Positions 25,617-34,960 of a stretch of 51,183 bases of DNA are shown here, in pieces (within the stretch, counting starts at the first letter, position 1; every line of letters begins with the position of its first letter). The DNA is from Mycolicibacterium sp. CR10. GTDB taxonomy: Bacteria; Actinomycetota; Actinomycetes; Mycobacteriales; Mycobacteriaceae. The position numbers and the translations under genes were made by a program. The stretch covers positions 1-51,183 of the forward strand of contig NZ_STGE01000027.1 in assembly GCF_005222675.1 (NCBI RefSeq). Direction: 5' to 3'. The notes under the pieces were generated by a model that was not told where the DNA came from, ran no database searches, and saw nothing but the letters and a program-made list of their open reading frames with translations.

Positions 25617-25805
25617 TCATGTCGTCGGCTGTGCACCAAATTCGGTCCCCGGTTTCCGGGATCTCGGCGTCAGCTCGAAGTGCGCAAGAGCAAAGACATG
25701 CCCGCCGGACTCGCGGTCGAACGCGACCGTTGCGGCGGCGACGGCCCGCGTGTCGATGTCCGCGCGCAGCACCGAATCCGCGCTGGCCCTGCAGGTGAGT
25801 GCCAC
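25617..25805 (-). CDS. Small ORF upstream of the calpain effector, possibly a truncated EspC-like protein
   Basis: The 62-aa ORF lies on the same strand, 46 nt before the effector start. Its codons use G/C in the third position in the first half, which suggests real or recently real coding. The segment ADIDTRAVAAATVAFDRE resembles the start of EspC/DUF2580-type ESX proteins (about 100 aa), but the C-terminal half is missing or unrelated. A functional start is uncertain (GTG at 25805 or the later GTG before LRADID). It may be a remnant. Confidence 0.35.
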   Translation of the reverse strand: MALTCRASADSVLRADIDTRAVAAATVAFDRESGGHVFALAHFELTPRSRKPGTEFGAQPTT

Positions 25806-25830
25806 TGCGGCGACTCGGCCGGCAGGTGCC

Positions 25831-25836
25831 TACGAT
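25831..25836 (+). promoter_or_regulatory. -10 element of mfd
   Basis: TACGAT lies 10 nt before the ATG at 25847, implying a leader of only a few nucleotides. The earlier in-frame ATG at 25835 overlaps this box, which favours the later start. Confidence 0.45.
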
Positions 25837-25846
25837 GGAACACATC

Positions 25847-28800
25847 ATGACCGCATCGGGGACCATTGACGTCCACACCCCGATCGCGGGCCTCGTCGAC
25901 CTGGCACTGCGTGACCCCTCCCTGCAGGAAGTGGTTCGGCGTGCCGCCGACAGACCCGCCGATCTCGCCCTCACCGGCCCGGCCAGCGCCCGGGTCTACG
26001 TTGCGTCCGCACTGGCGCAGACCGGTCCGCTGCTGGTGGTCACCGCCACCGGGCGCGAGGCCGACGATCTGACCGAGGAACTCCGCGGTGTGCTCGGAGA
26101 CGCCGTCGCGATGTTCCCGTCGTGGGAGACCCTGCCGCACGAGCGGCTCTCACCCGGAGTCGACACCGTCGGCGCGCGCCTGATGCTGCTGCGTCGCCTC
26201 CGCTACCCCGATGACGCGCGACTCGGCCCGCCCCTGCGGATCATCGTCACCACGGCCCGGTCGCTGCTGCAGCCGATGGCCCCCGACATCGCCGAGATCG
26301 AACCCGTGACGCTGAGCGTCGGCACCGAGATCGAATTCGACTCCGTGGTGGCGCGCCTGGTCGACCTGGCCTACACGCGCGTCGACATGGTCGGCAAGCG
26401 TGGCGAGTTCGCTGTGCGCGGCGGCATTCTCGACATCTTCGCCCCGACGGCCGAGCATCCGGTTCGCATCGAGTTCTGGGGTGACGAGGTCACCGAAATG
26501 CGGATGTTCTCCGTCGCCGACCAGCGGTCCATCCCGGAGATCGAGCTCGCGACGTTGATCGCGGTGCCGTGCCGGGAGGTGCTGCTCACCGCCGACGTCC
26601 GGGAGCGCGCCGCGGCGCTCGCCGCCGAACATCCGGTGCTCGAGAACAGCGTTCCGGGCAGCGTGCCGGACATGCTCGCCAAGCTTTCCGAGGGAATCCC
26701 GGTCGACGGCATGGAGGCGCTGCTGCCGCTGTTGCGTCCCACCGATCTGGTGCCGCTGTCGCAGCACCTGCCGGCCGGCGCTCCGGTGTTGATCTGCGAT
26801 CCGGAGAAGGTCCGCACCCGCGCAGGTGACCTGATCAAGACAGGCCGCGAGTTCCTCGAGGCGTCGTGGTCGACTGCGGCCGTCGGCGGTGACGTGCCGA
26901 TCGACATCGAGGCGCTCGGCGCATCCGGGTTCGTCGGGTTCGGCGACGCGCGCGACGCCGCCCGTGCCGCCGGTCACCCGTGGTGGACGCTGAGCCAGCT
27001 CAGCGACGGGTCGGCGATGACCCTGGACATCAGGGCGGCGCCGTCGGCGCGCGGTCAGCAGCACTCTGTCGACGAGATCTTCGCGATGCTGCGCGCGCAC
27101 GTGGCGACGGGCGGCTACGGCGTCGTGGTGACACCGGGCACCGGCACCGCGATGCGGATCGTCGAGCAGCTGGCCGAATCAGACATTCCCGCAACGATGT
27201 TGGAGCCGGGCGGGGCACCCGCGCAAGGTGTCGTCGGCGTGATGAAGGGGCCGCTGCGCGACGGCGTGGTGATCCCGGGAGCCAACCTCGTCGTCATCAC
27301 CGAGACCGATCTCACCGGCAACCGCACTGCGTCAACCGAACGCAAACGGCTGGCCGCCAAGCGCCGCAACGTCGTCGACCCCCTGGCGCTGACCGCGGGC
27401 GACCTCGTCGTGCACGACCAGCACGGCATCGGCAGGTTCGTCGAGATGACCGAGCGCGTGGTGGGTGGCGCGCGCCGCGAGTACCTGGTGCTGGAGTACG
27501 GGTCCTCCAAGAGGGGTGGCGGGACCGACAAGCTGTATGTGCCGATGGACTCACTGGACCAGCTGTCGCGCTATGTCGGCGGCGAGTCGCCCACCCTCTC
27601 GCGGCTGGGCGGTAGCGACTGGACGAACACGAAGACCAAGGCCCGCAAGGCAGTTCGGGAGATCGCCTCAGAGTTGGTGACGCTGTACGCCAAACGACAG
27701 GCCTCGCCCGGTCACGCGTTCAGCCCGGACAGCCCGTGGCAGACGGAAATGGAGGACGCGTTCGGGTTCACCGAGACCGTCGACCAGATGACCGCCATCA
27801 CCGAGGTGAAGTCCGACATGGAGAAGCCGGTCCCGATGGACCGGGTGATCTGCGGTGACGTCGGCTACGGCAAGACCGAGATCGCGGTGCGCGCGGCGTT
27901 CAAGGCGGTGCAGGACGGCAAGCAGGTGGCGGTGCTGGTCCCGACGACGCTGCTGGCCGACCAGCACCTGCAGACGTTCACCGCGCGGATGGCGGGATTC
28001 CCGGTGACGGTCAAGGGCCTGTCGCGGTTCACCGACCCGGCCCAGTCGCGCGCGACCCTCGAGGGCATGAAGGACGGCTCGGTCGACATCGTCATCGGCA
28101 CCCACCGTCTGCTGCAGACCGGAGTGACGTGGAAGGACCTCGGTCTGGTGGTCGTGGACGAGGAGCAGCGGTTCGGCGTCGAACACAAGGAGCACATCAA
28201 GTCGATGCGCACCCACGTCGACGTGCTGACCATGAGTGCGACGCCGATTCCGCGCACCCTGGAGATGAGCCTGGCCGGCATCCGTGAGATGTCGACGATC
28301 CTGACACCGCCCGAGGAGCGCTACCCGGTGCTGACGTACGTCGGCCCGCACGACGACAAGCAGGTCGCCGCGGCGCTGCGCCGCGAGATGCTGCGTGACG
28401 GGCAGGCGTTCTACATCCACAACCGGGTGCGCACCATCGACCAGGCCGCGGCCAAGGTCCAGGCGCTGGTGCCCGAGGCCCGCGTCGTCGTCGCGCACGG
28501 CCAGATGCCCGAGGAGCAACTCGAGCGCACCGTCGAGGGCTTCTGGAATCGCGAGTTCGACATCCTCGTCTGTACGACGATCGTCGAAACCGGTCTGGAC
28601 ATCTCGAATGCCAACACGTTGATCGTGGAGCGCGCCGACACGTTCGGGCTGTCCCAGCTGCATCAGCTGCGCGGCCGGGTCGGGCGAAGCCGGGAGCGCG
28701 GTTACGCGTATTTCCTATACCCGCCCGAGGTTCCGTTGACCGAGACGGCCTACGACAGGCTCGCCACCATCGCCCAGAACAACGAGTTGGGCGCGGGGAT

Positions 28801-29485
28801 GGCCGTCGCGATGAAGGACCTCGAGATCCGCGGGGCCGGAAATGTGTTGGGCGCCGAGCAGTCCGGGCACGTCGCCGGCGTGGGATTCGACTTGTACGTG
28901 CGGCTGGTCGGCGAGGCCGTCGAGGCCTACCGTGCGGCGGCCGACGGGAAAACCGTTCTGGCGCCGGAGGAACCGAAGGATGTGCGGATCGATCTGCCGG
29001 TCGATGCGCACTTCCCGCCCGACTACATCGGCAGCGATCGACTTCGACTGGAGGCCTACCGCCGGCTGGCCGCGGCTGCCGACGACAACGGCGTCGACTC
29101 GGTCATCGACGAACTCGTCGACCGCTACGGTCCGCTGCCCGAGCCCGCGCAGCTGTTGATTGCGGTTGCCCGGCTGCGGTTGCTGGCGCGCGCCCACGGT
29201 GTCACCGAGGTCGGCGCGGTGTCGGCGTCCACGCTTCGGATCTCGCCGCTGACGCTGCCGGACTCGGCGCAGCTGAGGCTCAAGCGGCTCTATGCGAGCG
29301 CGGCGTACCGCGCGACCACGTCGACGATTCAGGTGCCGATTCCGCGATCGGGCAATGGCGTCGGCGCGCCGCGGATCCGCGATCTGGAGCTGGTGTCGTT
29401 CGTGGCGGGGCTGCTTCTGGCCATCGACGGGAAACCGCAGGAAGAAGTTGATATAACCAAGTTCGGAGGTACCGCTAGCCAATGA
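25847..29485 (+). CDS. mfd: Transcription-repair coupling factor Mfd
   Basis: Mfd is a DNA translocase that removes RNA polymerase stalled at lesions and recruits UvrA. The 1212-aa protein has the UvrB-like N-terminal region (SWETLPHERLSPGVDTVGARL), the RNA polymerase-interacting CarD-like domain (GDLVVHDQHGIGRFVEM) and the RecG-like helicase domains. The latter have Walker A GDVGYGKTEIAVRAAF, the DEEQ box VVDEEQRFGVEHKE, SATPIPRTLEMS and QLRGRVGRSRERGYAYFLY. A C-terminal TRCF domain follows. Its length is close to Rv1020. mazG follows 41 nt downstream. Confidence 0.97.
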   Translation: MTASGTIDVHTPIAGLVDLALRDPSLQEVVRRAADRPADLALTGPASARVYVASALAQTGPLLVVTATGREADDLTEELRGVLGDAVAMFPSWETLPHERLSPGVDTVGARLMLLRRLRYPDDARLGPPLRIIVTTARSLLQPMAPDIAEIEPVTLSVGTEIEFDSVVARLVDLAYTRVDMVGKRGEFAVRGGILDIFAPTAEHPVRIEFWGDEVTEMRMFSVADQRSIPEIELATLIAVPCREVLLTADVRERAAALAAEHPVLENSVPGSVPDMLAKLSEGIPVDGMEALLPLLRPTDLVPLSQHLPAGAPVLICDPEKVRTRAGDLIKTGREFLEASWSTAAVGGDVPIDIEALGASGFVGFGDARDAARAAGHPWWTLSQLSDGSAMTLDIRAAPSARGQQHSVDEIFAMLRAHVATGGYGVVVTPGTGTAMRIVEQLAESDIPATMLEPGGAPAQGVVGVMKGPLRDGVVIPGANLVVITETDLTGNRTASTERKRLAAKRRNVVDPLALTAGDLVVHDQHGIGRFVEMTERVVGGARREYLVLEYGSSKRGGGTDKLYVPMDSLDQLSRYVGGESPTLSRLGGSDWTNTKTKARKAVREIASELVTLYAKRQASPGHAFSPDSPWQTEMEDAFGFTETVDQMTAITEVKSDMEKPVPMDRVICGDVGYGKTEIAVRAAFKAVQDGKQVAVLVPTTLLADQHLQTFTARMAGFPVTVKGLSRFTDPAQSRATLEGMKDGSVDIVIGTHRLLQTGVTWKDLGLVVVDEEQRFGVEHKEHIKSMRTHVDVLTMSATPIPRTLEMSLAGIREMSTILTPPEERYPVLTYVGPHDDKQVAAALRREMLRDGQAFYIHNRVRTIDQAAAKVQALVPEARVVVAHGQMPEEQLERTVEGFWNREFDILVCTTIVETGLDISNANTLIVERADTFGLSQLHQLRGRVGRSRERGYAYFLYPPEVPLTETAYDRLATIAQNNELGAGMAVAMKDLEIRGAGNVLGAEQSGHVAGVGFDLYVRLVGEAVEAYRAAADGKTVLAPEEPKDVRIDLPVDAHFPPDYIGSDRLRLEAYRRLAAAADDNGVDSVIDELVDRYGPLPEPAQLLIAVARLRLLARAHGVTEVGAVSASTLRISPLTLPDSAQLRLKRLYASAAYRATTSTIQVPIPRSGNGVGAPRIRDLELVSFVAGLLLAIDGKPQEEVDITKFGGTASQ

Positions 29486-29526
29486 AAGACGCGAGCACGA
29501 TATGAGTTCGACATGAGCTGGAATAC

Positions 29527-30516
29527 GTGACTGTCGTCCTGGTCGACCCACGCCGCCCGTCGCTGGTCCCCGTCGAGGCGATCGAATTGCTGACCGGTGA
29601 CGTGCAGTACACCGAGGAGATGCCGATCAAGGTGCCGTGGTCGCTGCCGTCGGCGCGGCCCTCCTATGACGGCGAGGATGCCGCGGTGCTGCTGTCCTCA
29701 GATGCCGACCACCCGTCGGTGGTCGCGCGGATCGCGGCGGGGGAGCGGGTGATCGCCGCGCCCGAGCCGCAGGCCGGCGCCCGTCTGGTGGATGCGGTCG
29801 CGATGATGGACAAGCTGCGCACCGCAGGCCCGTGGGAGAGCCAGCAGACGCACGACTCGCTGCGGCGTTATCTGTTGGAGGAGACCTACGAGCTGTTCGA
29901 TGCGGTGCACGGCGGTGACCTCGCCGAGCTGCGCGACGAACTCGGAGATGTGTTGCTGCAGGTGCTTTTTCACGCGCGTATCGCTGAGGATGCCCCCGAG
30001 AACTCGTTCGACATCGATGATGTCGCCGACGCACTGGTCCGCAAACTCGGCAACCGGGTGCCCGCCGTGTTGGCCGGTGAGTCGATCACGCTGGAAGATC
30101 AGCTGGCGCAGTGGGAGCAGCGCAAGGCTTTGGAGAAAAGCACCCGCGACTCCTGCATCGACGACATCCCCACCGGGCAGCCCGCGTTGGCACTGGCCCA
30201 GAAGGTGCTCGCGCGTGCGGACACTGCCGGGGTGCCCGCGGATCTGATACCCGACGCCATCACGTCGGTGACGGTGTCCGCCGATGTCGACGCCGAGAAC
30301 GTCTTGCGCTCTGCAGTTCTGGAGTTCATGGACGACGTGCGCGCGGCAGAGCGGTCGGTCGCTGCCGCCCGGCGTGCCGATGACGTCGCCGAGGAGCTCG
30401 ATGACCAGCCACCCGGGGTGATCTCCGAGGAGGACTGGCGCGCGCACTGGCCCCGTGCCGAGGGAGCAGAGGCATCAGTCGTTGAGGCTGCGCCCATGGC
30501 GGAAGAGTTCGAGTAA
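29527..30516 (+). CDS. mazG: Nucleoside triphosphate pyrophosphohydrolase MazG
   Basis: MazG hydrolyses (d)NTPs, including oxidised ones, to monophosphates, protecting against mutagenesis. The 329-aa mycobacterial form has a divergent N-terminal region (about 1-95) and the all-alpha MazG domain with EETYELFDAVHGGDLAELRDELGDVLLQVLFHARIA, whose Glu/Asp residues bind Mg. A second helical region follows (EFMDDVRAAERSV). The GTG at 29527 fits the M. tuberculosis protein (Rv1021, about 325 aa). It converges with efeB, 44 bp between stops. Confidence 0.94.
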   Translation: MTVVLVDPRRPSLVPVEAIELLTGDVQYTEEMPIKVPWSLPSARPSYDGEDAAVLLSSDADHPSVVARIAAGERVIAAPEPQAGARLVDAVAMMDKLRTAGPWESQQTHDSLRRYLLEETYELFDAVHGGDLAELRDELGDVLLQVLFHARIAEDAPENSFDIDDVADALVRKLGNRVPAVLAGESITLEDQLAQWEQRKALEKSTRDSCIDDIPTGQPALALAQKVLARADTAGVPADLIPDAITSVTVSADVDAENVLRSAVLEFMDDVRAAERSVAAARRADDVAEELDDQPPGVISEEDWRAHWPRAEGAEASVVEAAPMAEEFE

Positions 30517-30560
30517 CCCCCGCCCTGTTCGCAGTCTGAACGACGCCAGACCCGGACGGG

Positions 30561-31889
30561 TCAGTCGAAGATCGTCGAACCCCAGAAAGTCGACCTGTCG
30601 CCCTCGGGAATTCCTGGGGGGCAGGCGAATACGGCCGAGCTCGTGGGTGTGACGTACTCGTTGAGCGCGTCGTCACGGGAGATCGCGTTCTGCATCGGGA
30701 CGAACTGGGTGATCGGGTTACGCACGAACGCGATGAAGAACAGGCCGGCGTCGAGGTGGCCGAAGCCGTCCGAGCCGTCGGTGAAGTTGTAACCGCGGCG
30801 CAGGATCTCGATACCGCCGAGGTGCTGAGGCGAGGCCAGTCGGACGTGGGCCACCGGATCGATGAGCGGCTCGTCCTTCTTGTTGACCAGATCGAAGTTC
30901 AGTTCCTCGAACTCGTCGGCGAGGCCCAGTGGCGCGCCGCTGCCCTTCTGCCTGCCGATGACCCGCTCCTGCTCGAGAAGGGTGGTGCGATCCCACTGCT
31001 CGATCCGCATCCGGATCCGCCGCGCCACCAGATAGGTGCCGCCGTTCATCCAGGCCGGGCCGTCGCCGTCCTCGACCCAGACGAAGTTCTTCAGCTTGTC
31101 GGTCTCGTCGGAGCGCAGGTTCGCCGTTCCGTCCTTGAAGCCGAACAGGTTTCGCGGTGTGGTCTGGCCCCGGGTGGTCGACGACGTGCGGCCGAACCCC
31201 AGCTGGGAGTAGCGCACCGCGACGGTGCCGAAACCGATGCGCGCAAGGTTACGGATCGCGTGGACCGCGACCTGTGGGTCGTTGGAACACGCCTGCACCA
31301 CGATGTCACCGCCGCTGCGGGCCGGATCGATCTGCTCGTTCATGAACTTCGGCAGGTCGACGAGCTCGGCGGGCTTCTTGTCGGCGATGCCGAACCGGTC
31401 CTTGCCGTCCTTGATGAAGAACGACGGCCCGAACCCGATGGTCAAGGTCAGCTGCGAGGCGGGCAGCCCCAGCGCCTCACCGGTGTCCGACGGCGGGGAG
31501 TAGGGGTTCTGGCCGGTCGCCCCGTTGGGGAACGCCTCCTTGCCCTGCGTCATCCGCTCGGCCATCTCGGTCCAGTCGGCAAGCATCGCGATGACGTCGT
31601 CACGGCTGTTGGTCGTGACATCGAACGTCGCGAAGTGCATCCGGTCCTGGGCCTCGGTGACGATGCCCGCCTGATGCTGACCGCGGAACGGCACCGAGGT
31701 CAGGAGATGATCCGTGGTGCCCGCCGCGGAGGCCCGGCCGGCCAGCGCACCCGCGCCCGCCGCGCCGACCACTGCGGCGGTCACCCCCGCCGCGCCGAAC
31801 AGCTTGCGCCGGCTCAGGCCGGTGCTCTGCGGCTCGGACTGCGGCAAGGACTGCGCTCCTGTCGGCGGGTTACTGGGGGGCAATGACAC
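30561..31889 (-). CDS. efeB: Deferrochelatase / DyP-type haem peroxidase EfeB
   Basis: EfeB is the haem-containing periplasmic member of the EfeUOB iron-uptake system; it may oxidise Fe(II) or release iron from haem. The 442-aa protein has a Tat signal (SRRKLFG at about 26-32, then AAGVTAAVVGAAGAGALAG), the DyP motif GFKDGTANL (catalytic Asp), haem-ligand region AVHAIRNLARIG, and GTYLVARRIRMRIEQWD. The GTG at 31889 overlaps the efeO end by 20 nt, so the operon is efeU-efeO-efeB. Confidence 0.94.
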   Translation of the reverse strand: MSLPPSNPPTGAQSLPQSEPQSTGLSRRKLFGAAGVTAAVVGAAGAGALAGRASAAGTTDHLLTSVPFRGQHQAGIVTEAQDRMHFATFDVTTNSRDDVIAMLADWTEMAERMTQGKEAFPNGATGQNPYSPPSDTGEALGLPASQLTLTIGFGPSFFIKDGKDRFGIADKKPAELVDLPKFMNEQIDPARSGGDIVVQACSNDPQVAVHAIRNLARIGFGTVAVRYSQLGFGRTSSTTRGQTTPRNLFGFKDGTANLRSDETDKLKNFVWVEDGDGPAWMNGGTYLVARRIRMRIEQWDRTTLLEQERVIGRQKGSGAPLGLADEFEELNFDLVNKKDEPLIDPVAHVRLASPQHLGGIEILRRGYNFTDGSDGFGHLDAGLFFIAFVRNPITQFVPMQNAISRDDALNEYVTPTSSAVFACPPGIPEGDRSTFWGSTIFD

Positions 31890-33033
31890 CTTGCACCTGG
31901 CTTACCTCCTTGCTGAGCGCATCGATCGAGCGCGACAGCTCCTGACGTTCGGGCTCGGTCACCTTGTCGTACAACACGAACCCGTCACCCTCGCGGTACT
32001 TTTCGAGAAGTGCCTCGGCCTCCTCGAATCGCTGGTCCACCCGGGTGCCGAGATCCGGGTTGCGCTCATCGAGGATCGGCCGCACCGAGGCCACCGCGGT
32101 CTGCGATCCCTGCAGGTTCGCGTTGAAGTCCCACAGGTCGGTGTGGCTGAAGATGTCCTCTTCGCCGGAGATCTTGCTGGTGGCGATCTCGTCGAGCAGA
32201 CCCTGTGCGCCACCGGCGATCTGGGTGGAATCGATGGTGAAGTCCGGTGCGGCGACACCGGCCTGCAGCTCCTTGACGTCGGCCACCAACTGGTCGGCCA
32301 GCGCATTGGCGTCGGGCTGCAACCCGGTCACCCACAGCTGCTTCTCCAGCGCGTGAAACCCGGTCCACTTCATGCCGGGCTCCAGGTCGGCCTCACGCAG
32401 GTCGATCCGCGGGTCGAGGTCGTCGGGGAAGGACTCGGCCACCGGCTCGATGCGCTCGTAGTACACGCGAGACGTCGGGAACTGGGCCTTGGCGGCCTCG
32501 ATGTCGCCGGACTTCACGGCGGCCGCGAACGACTCGACCGCCGGAACCAGCGCTTCGACCTGGCTGTTGACGTAGCGCTTGTAGCTGTCGGCGGCTTCCT
32601 TGAACTTGCCCTCGGTGTCGACCTGCACCTCATCGCCGGTGACGGTGTAGTCGGCGCGGATACCGTCGCCGATCATCCCCGGCTTGCACGCCGTCTGGTA
32701 CGTGCCCGGCTGGGTCAGCTGCACGATCAGCGTGCGCTGCAGGCCCGGTGAGACGTTCTCGACCTCACCCATCACCCGCTCGCCCTCGTCGTAGACGTAG
32801 AACTCGGTGACCTTGGTGCCGTTGTTGGTGATCACGAAGGTGTTCGCGCCAGTCCTGCCCTCGGTGCCGGAGAGCTCACATGAGTCGTCGGATGCCTCGA
32901 CGGTGATCTCGGCGGGGGCTGCGTTGCCGCTGCCTTCCTCAGCGGTGCTGGACTGCTCCTTGGCCTGGCAGCTGGTCAGTGCCAGGGCTGCCAGTACGGC
33001 AGCAAGTGCCGCAGCGGAGGATTGAACCTTCAC
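31870..33033 (-). CDS. efeO: Iron-uptake lipoprotein EfeO (cupredoxin + imelysin)
   Basis: EfeO binds iron on the outer face of the membrane and passes it to EfeU. The 387-aa protein has a lipoprotein signal (LAALALTSC, Cys near residue 22) and an N-terminal cupredoxin-like domain (about 45-135: NTFVITNNGTKVTEFYVYDE). The imelysin/M75 domain has the HxxE motif in GFHALEKQLW near residue 226. Its GTG at 33033 overlaps the efeU stop by 4 nt (GTGA). Confidence 0.94.
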   Translation of the reverse strand: MKVQSSAAALAAVLAALALTSCQAKEQSSTAEEGSGNAAPAEITVEASDDSCELSGTEGRTGANTFVITNNGTKVTEFYVYDEGERVMGEVENVSPGLQRTLIVQLTQPGTYQTACKPGMIGDGIRADYTVTGDEVQVDTEGKFKEAADSYKRYVNSQVEALVPAVESFAAAVKSGDIEAAKAQFPTSRVYYERIEPVAESFPDDLDPRIDLREADLEPGMKWTGFHALEKQLWVTGLQPDANALADQLVADVKELQAGVAAPDFTIDSTQIAGGAQGLLDEIATSKISGEEDIFSHTDLWDFNANLQGSQTAVASVRPILDERNPDLGTRVDQRFEEAEALLEKYREGDGFVLYDKVTEPERQELSRSIDALSKEVSQVQGVIAPQ

Positions 33034-33965
33034 GTGGTGGACCTTTCGGGTGATGGAGTGGAATCTGCGGAAGTCTCTCGGGTGCGGGCGCGGTTCTTCA
33101 GGGTCTTCGGCGCCTTCACGGGCCGCAGGAACAGCGCGAGCACGACGACGAGATAGGTCGACCAGCCGACGAGCTGCAGCACCGTGGGGGTCGGCGTGAC
33201 GTTGAAGATGCCCTGGATGACCTCGCCGTACCAGGAGGACCAGTTGAACCAGGCGGTGATGTCAAAGGCACGGCTGGCCAGGCCCGGCAGCCACCCGACC
33301 GTCTGCAGTGCGCCGATCCCGTAGGACAGGATTCCGGCGGCGACGATGATCAGGAACACGCCGGTGTAGGTGAAGAACTTGCCGAGGTTGATGCTCAGTG
33401 CGCCGCGGTACATCGCGTACGCGATGGCGCCGGCGATCAACACGCCCACGACGAGGCCGATCAGCGGCCAGGACGTCGTGGCCTCGGCGTAGCCCACCAT
33501 GAACAGAGCGGTCTCGACGCCTTCGCGGCCGACCGCGAAGAACGCCAACAGGGCGACGGCCAGCGGTCCGGTCTCCAGCGCGCGAGCCATGTCGCCGCGC
33601 AGCTCGCCCGATATCGAGGCGGCTGCCTTCTTCATCCAGAGGACCATGGTGGTGACGATGGCGACAGCCACGAGTGAGGCCACCCCGGCGATCGCCTCCG
33701 CGGCGAGCCCCGTGATGGTGTTCTCGCCAAACTGGATGGCGAGGAAGACGACCAGGGTCATCGCCACCGCCGCGCCGACGCCCAGCCACACCCATTTGAG
33801 CGCATCGCGGCGTTCGGACTTGACCAGGAAGGCCACCAGAATCGAGATCACGATCGCGGCCTCGAGGCCCTCCCGCACGCCGATCAGACCGCTCCCGAAC
33901 AGCTGTGATGTGACGTTGGGCGCGGCAGTCAGAAGGGTGACCGGTAGGTCGGTGCCGGCAGTCAT
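33030..33965 (-). CDS. efeU: Ferrous/ferric iron permease EfeU (FTR1 family)
   Basis: EfeU is the membrane channel of the EfeUOB system. The 311-aa protein has about seven membrane helices and two REGLE-type iron-binding motifs, REGLEA in GVREGLEAAIV near residue 32 and REGVET in AVGREGVETALF. A basic cytoplasmic tail (KTLKNRARTRET) follows. It is first in the operon, 135 bp from divergent lpqU, with an IdeR-like box upstream. The operon is absent between Rv1021 and Rv1022 in M. tuberculosis. Confidence 0.95.
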   Translation of the reverse strand: MTAGTDLPVTLLTAAPNVTSQLFGSGLIGVREGLEAAIVISILVAFLVKSERRDALKWVWLGVGAAVAMTLVVFLAIQFGENTITGLAAEAIAGVASLVAVAIVTTMVLWMKKAAASISGELRGDMARALETGPLAVALLAFFAVGREGVETALFMVGYAEATTSWPLIGLVVGVLIAGAIAYAMYRGALSINLGKFFTYTGVFLIIVAAGILSYGIGALQTVGWLPGLASRAFDITAWFNWSSWYGEVIQGIFNVTPTPTVLQLVGWSTYLVVVLALFLRPVKAPKTLKNRARTRETSADSTPSPERSTT

Positions 33966-34014
33966 CGACGTGTCCTCGCTCGCGGAATCGGCGCCCAGCC
34001 TTGGCTAACCAAAG

Positions 34015-34033
34015 CAAGGTGTGGCTCACCTCA
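34015..34033. promoter_or_regulatory. IdeR-like iron box upstream of efeU
   Basis: CAAGGTGTGGCTCACCTCA matches the IdeR/DtxR consensus TTAGGTTAGGCTAACCTAA at 13 of 19 positions and keeps symmetric AGGT...ACCT arms. An adjacent half-site, GGCTAACCAAA (34003-34013), matches the right half at 10 of 11. Iron repression of efeUOB is therefore likely. A short C/G hairpin (34067-34082) lies between this and lpqU. Confidence 0.6.
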
Positions 34034-34099
34034 TTTCTAGGTGTGCAAAGTGAATGTACACCGGCCCCCCGCGGCCGGGGGTGAGTCTTTAGACCTCAA

Positions 34100-34876
34100 A
34101 TGCGTGGGAACATGGGCTTCAACCACAGTGGGTTGAGGAGTCCGGTGACGCGGGTGCGTTGGCTGCAGGCGATAGCCGTGATCAGTGCGACAGCACTGGT
34201 CATGGCCTCGAGCTGTTCCTGGCAGCTCGGGGTACCCATCCCCGAGGGCATCCCGCCCCCGGCCGGTGACCCGGTCCCGCAAATCGATACGTACGCCAAG
34301 GGACGGCCCGCCGATCAGTTGCACGAGTGGGCGGCCGAGCGCGCGTCCGCCCTGAAGATCCCGGTGACCGCCCTCGAGGCTTACGCCTACGCCGCCCGGG
34401 TGGCCGAGGTGGAGAACCCGGACTGTCACCTGGCGTGGACGACGCTGGCGGGCATCGGCCAGGTGGAAAGTCATCACGGCACCTATCGCGGCGCCACCAT
34501 CGCCCCGAACGGCGACATCACCCCGCCGATCCGCGGCGTCCTCCTGGACGGATCCAACGGCAACCTCGAGATCATGGACCACGACGCGGTGAGCCACGAC
34601 GGCGAGGAGCCCTACGCCCGTGCCATGGGGCCGATGCAGTTCATTCCGGAGACATGGCGGCTCTACGGGGTGGACGCCAACAACGACGGCGAGGTCAACG
34701 TCGACAACATCGACGACGCGGCCCTGTCGGCGGCGGGCTATCTGTGCTGGCGGGGTAAGGACCTGTCGACCCCGCGGGGCTGGATGGAAGCGCTTCGCGC
34801 CTACAACCATTCGGACCAGTACGCGCGGAACGTGCGGGACTGGGCGACGGCCTACGCCAACGGACATGCGCTCTGA
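34100..34876 (+). CDS. lpqU: Lytic murein transglycosylase LpqU
   Basis: LpqU is an exported lysozyme-fold enzyme of the MltB-like type that cleaves peptidoglycan. The 258-aa protein has a signal sequence (LQAIAVISATALVMASSC), where the Cys may be lipidated though ASSC is a weak lipobox. The SLT core has GIGQVESHHGTYRGA with the catalytic Glu, ARAMGPMQFIPETW, and YNHSDQYARNVRDWA. The start could be the ATG at 34100 or 34112; no clear ribosome-binding site decides. It precedes eno as in Rv1022-Rv1023. Confidence 0.92.
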   Translation: MRGNMGFNHSGLRSPVTRVRWLQAIAVISATALVMASSCSWQLGVPIPEGIPPPAGDPVPQIDTYAKGRPADQLHEWAAERASALKIPVTALEAYAYAARVAEVENPDCHLAWTTLAGIGQVESHHGTYRGATIAPNGDITPPIRGVLLDGSNGNLEIMDHDAVSHDGEEPYARAMGPMQFIPETWRLYGVDANNDGEVNVDNIDDAALSAAGYLCWRGKDLSTPRGWMEALRAYNHSDQYARNVRDWATAYANGHAL

Positions 34877-34960
34877 GCACACCCGCTCGCACCCCACGCT
34901 CTAGGCTCAAGTCCGAGACCGATTCAGAGCGCGTTTCGTAGACAGACCAAGGAGGCAACA

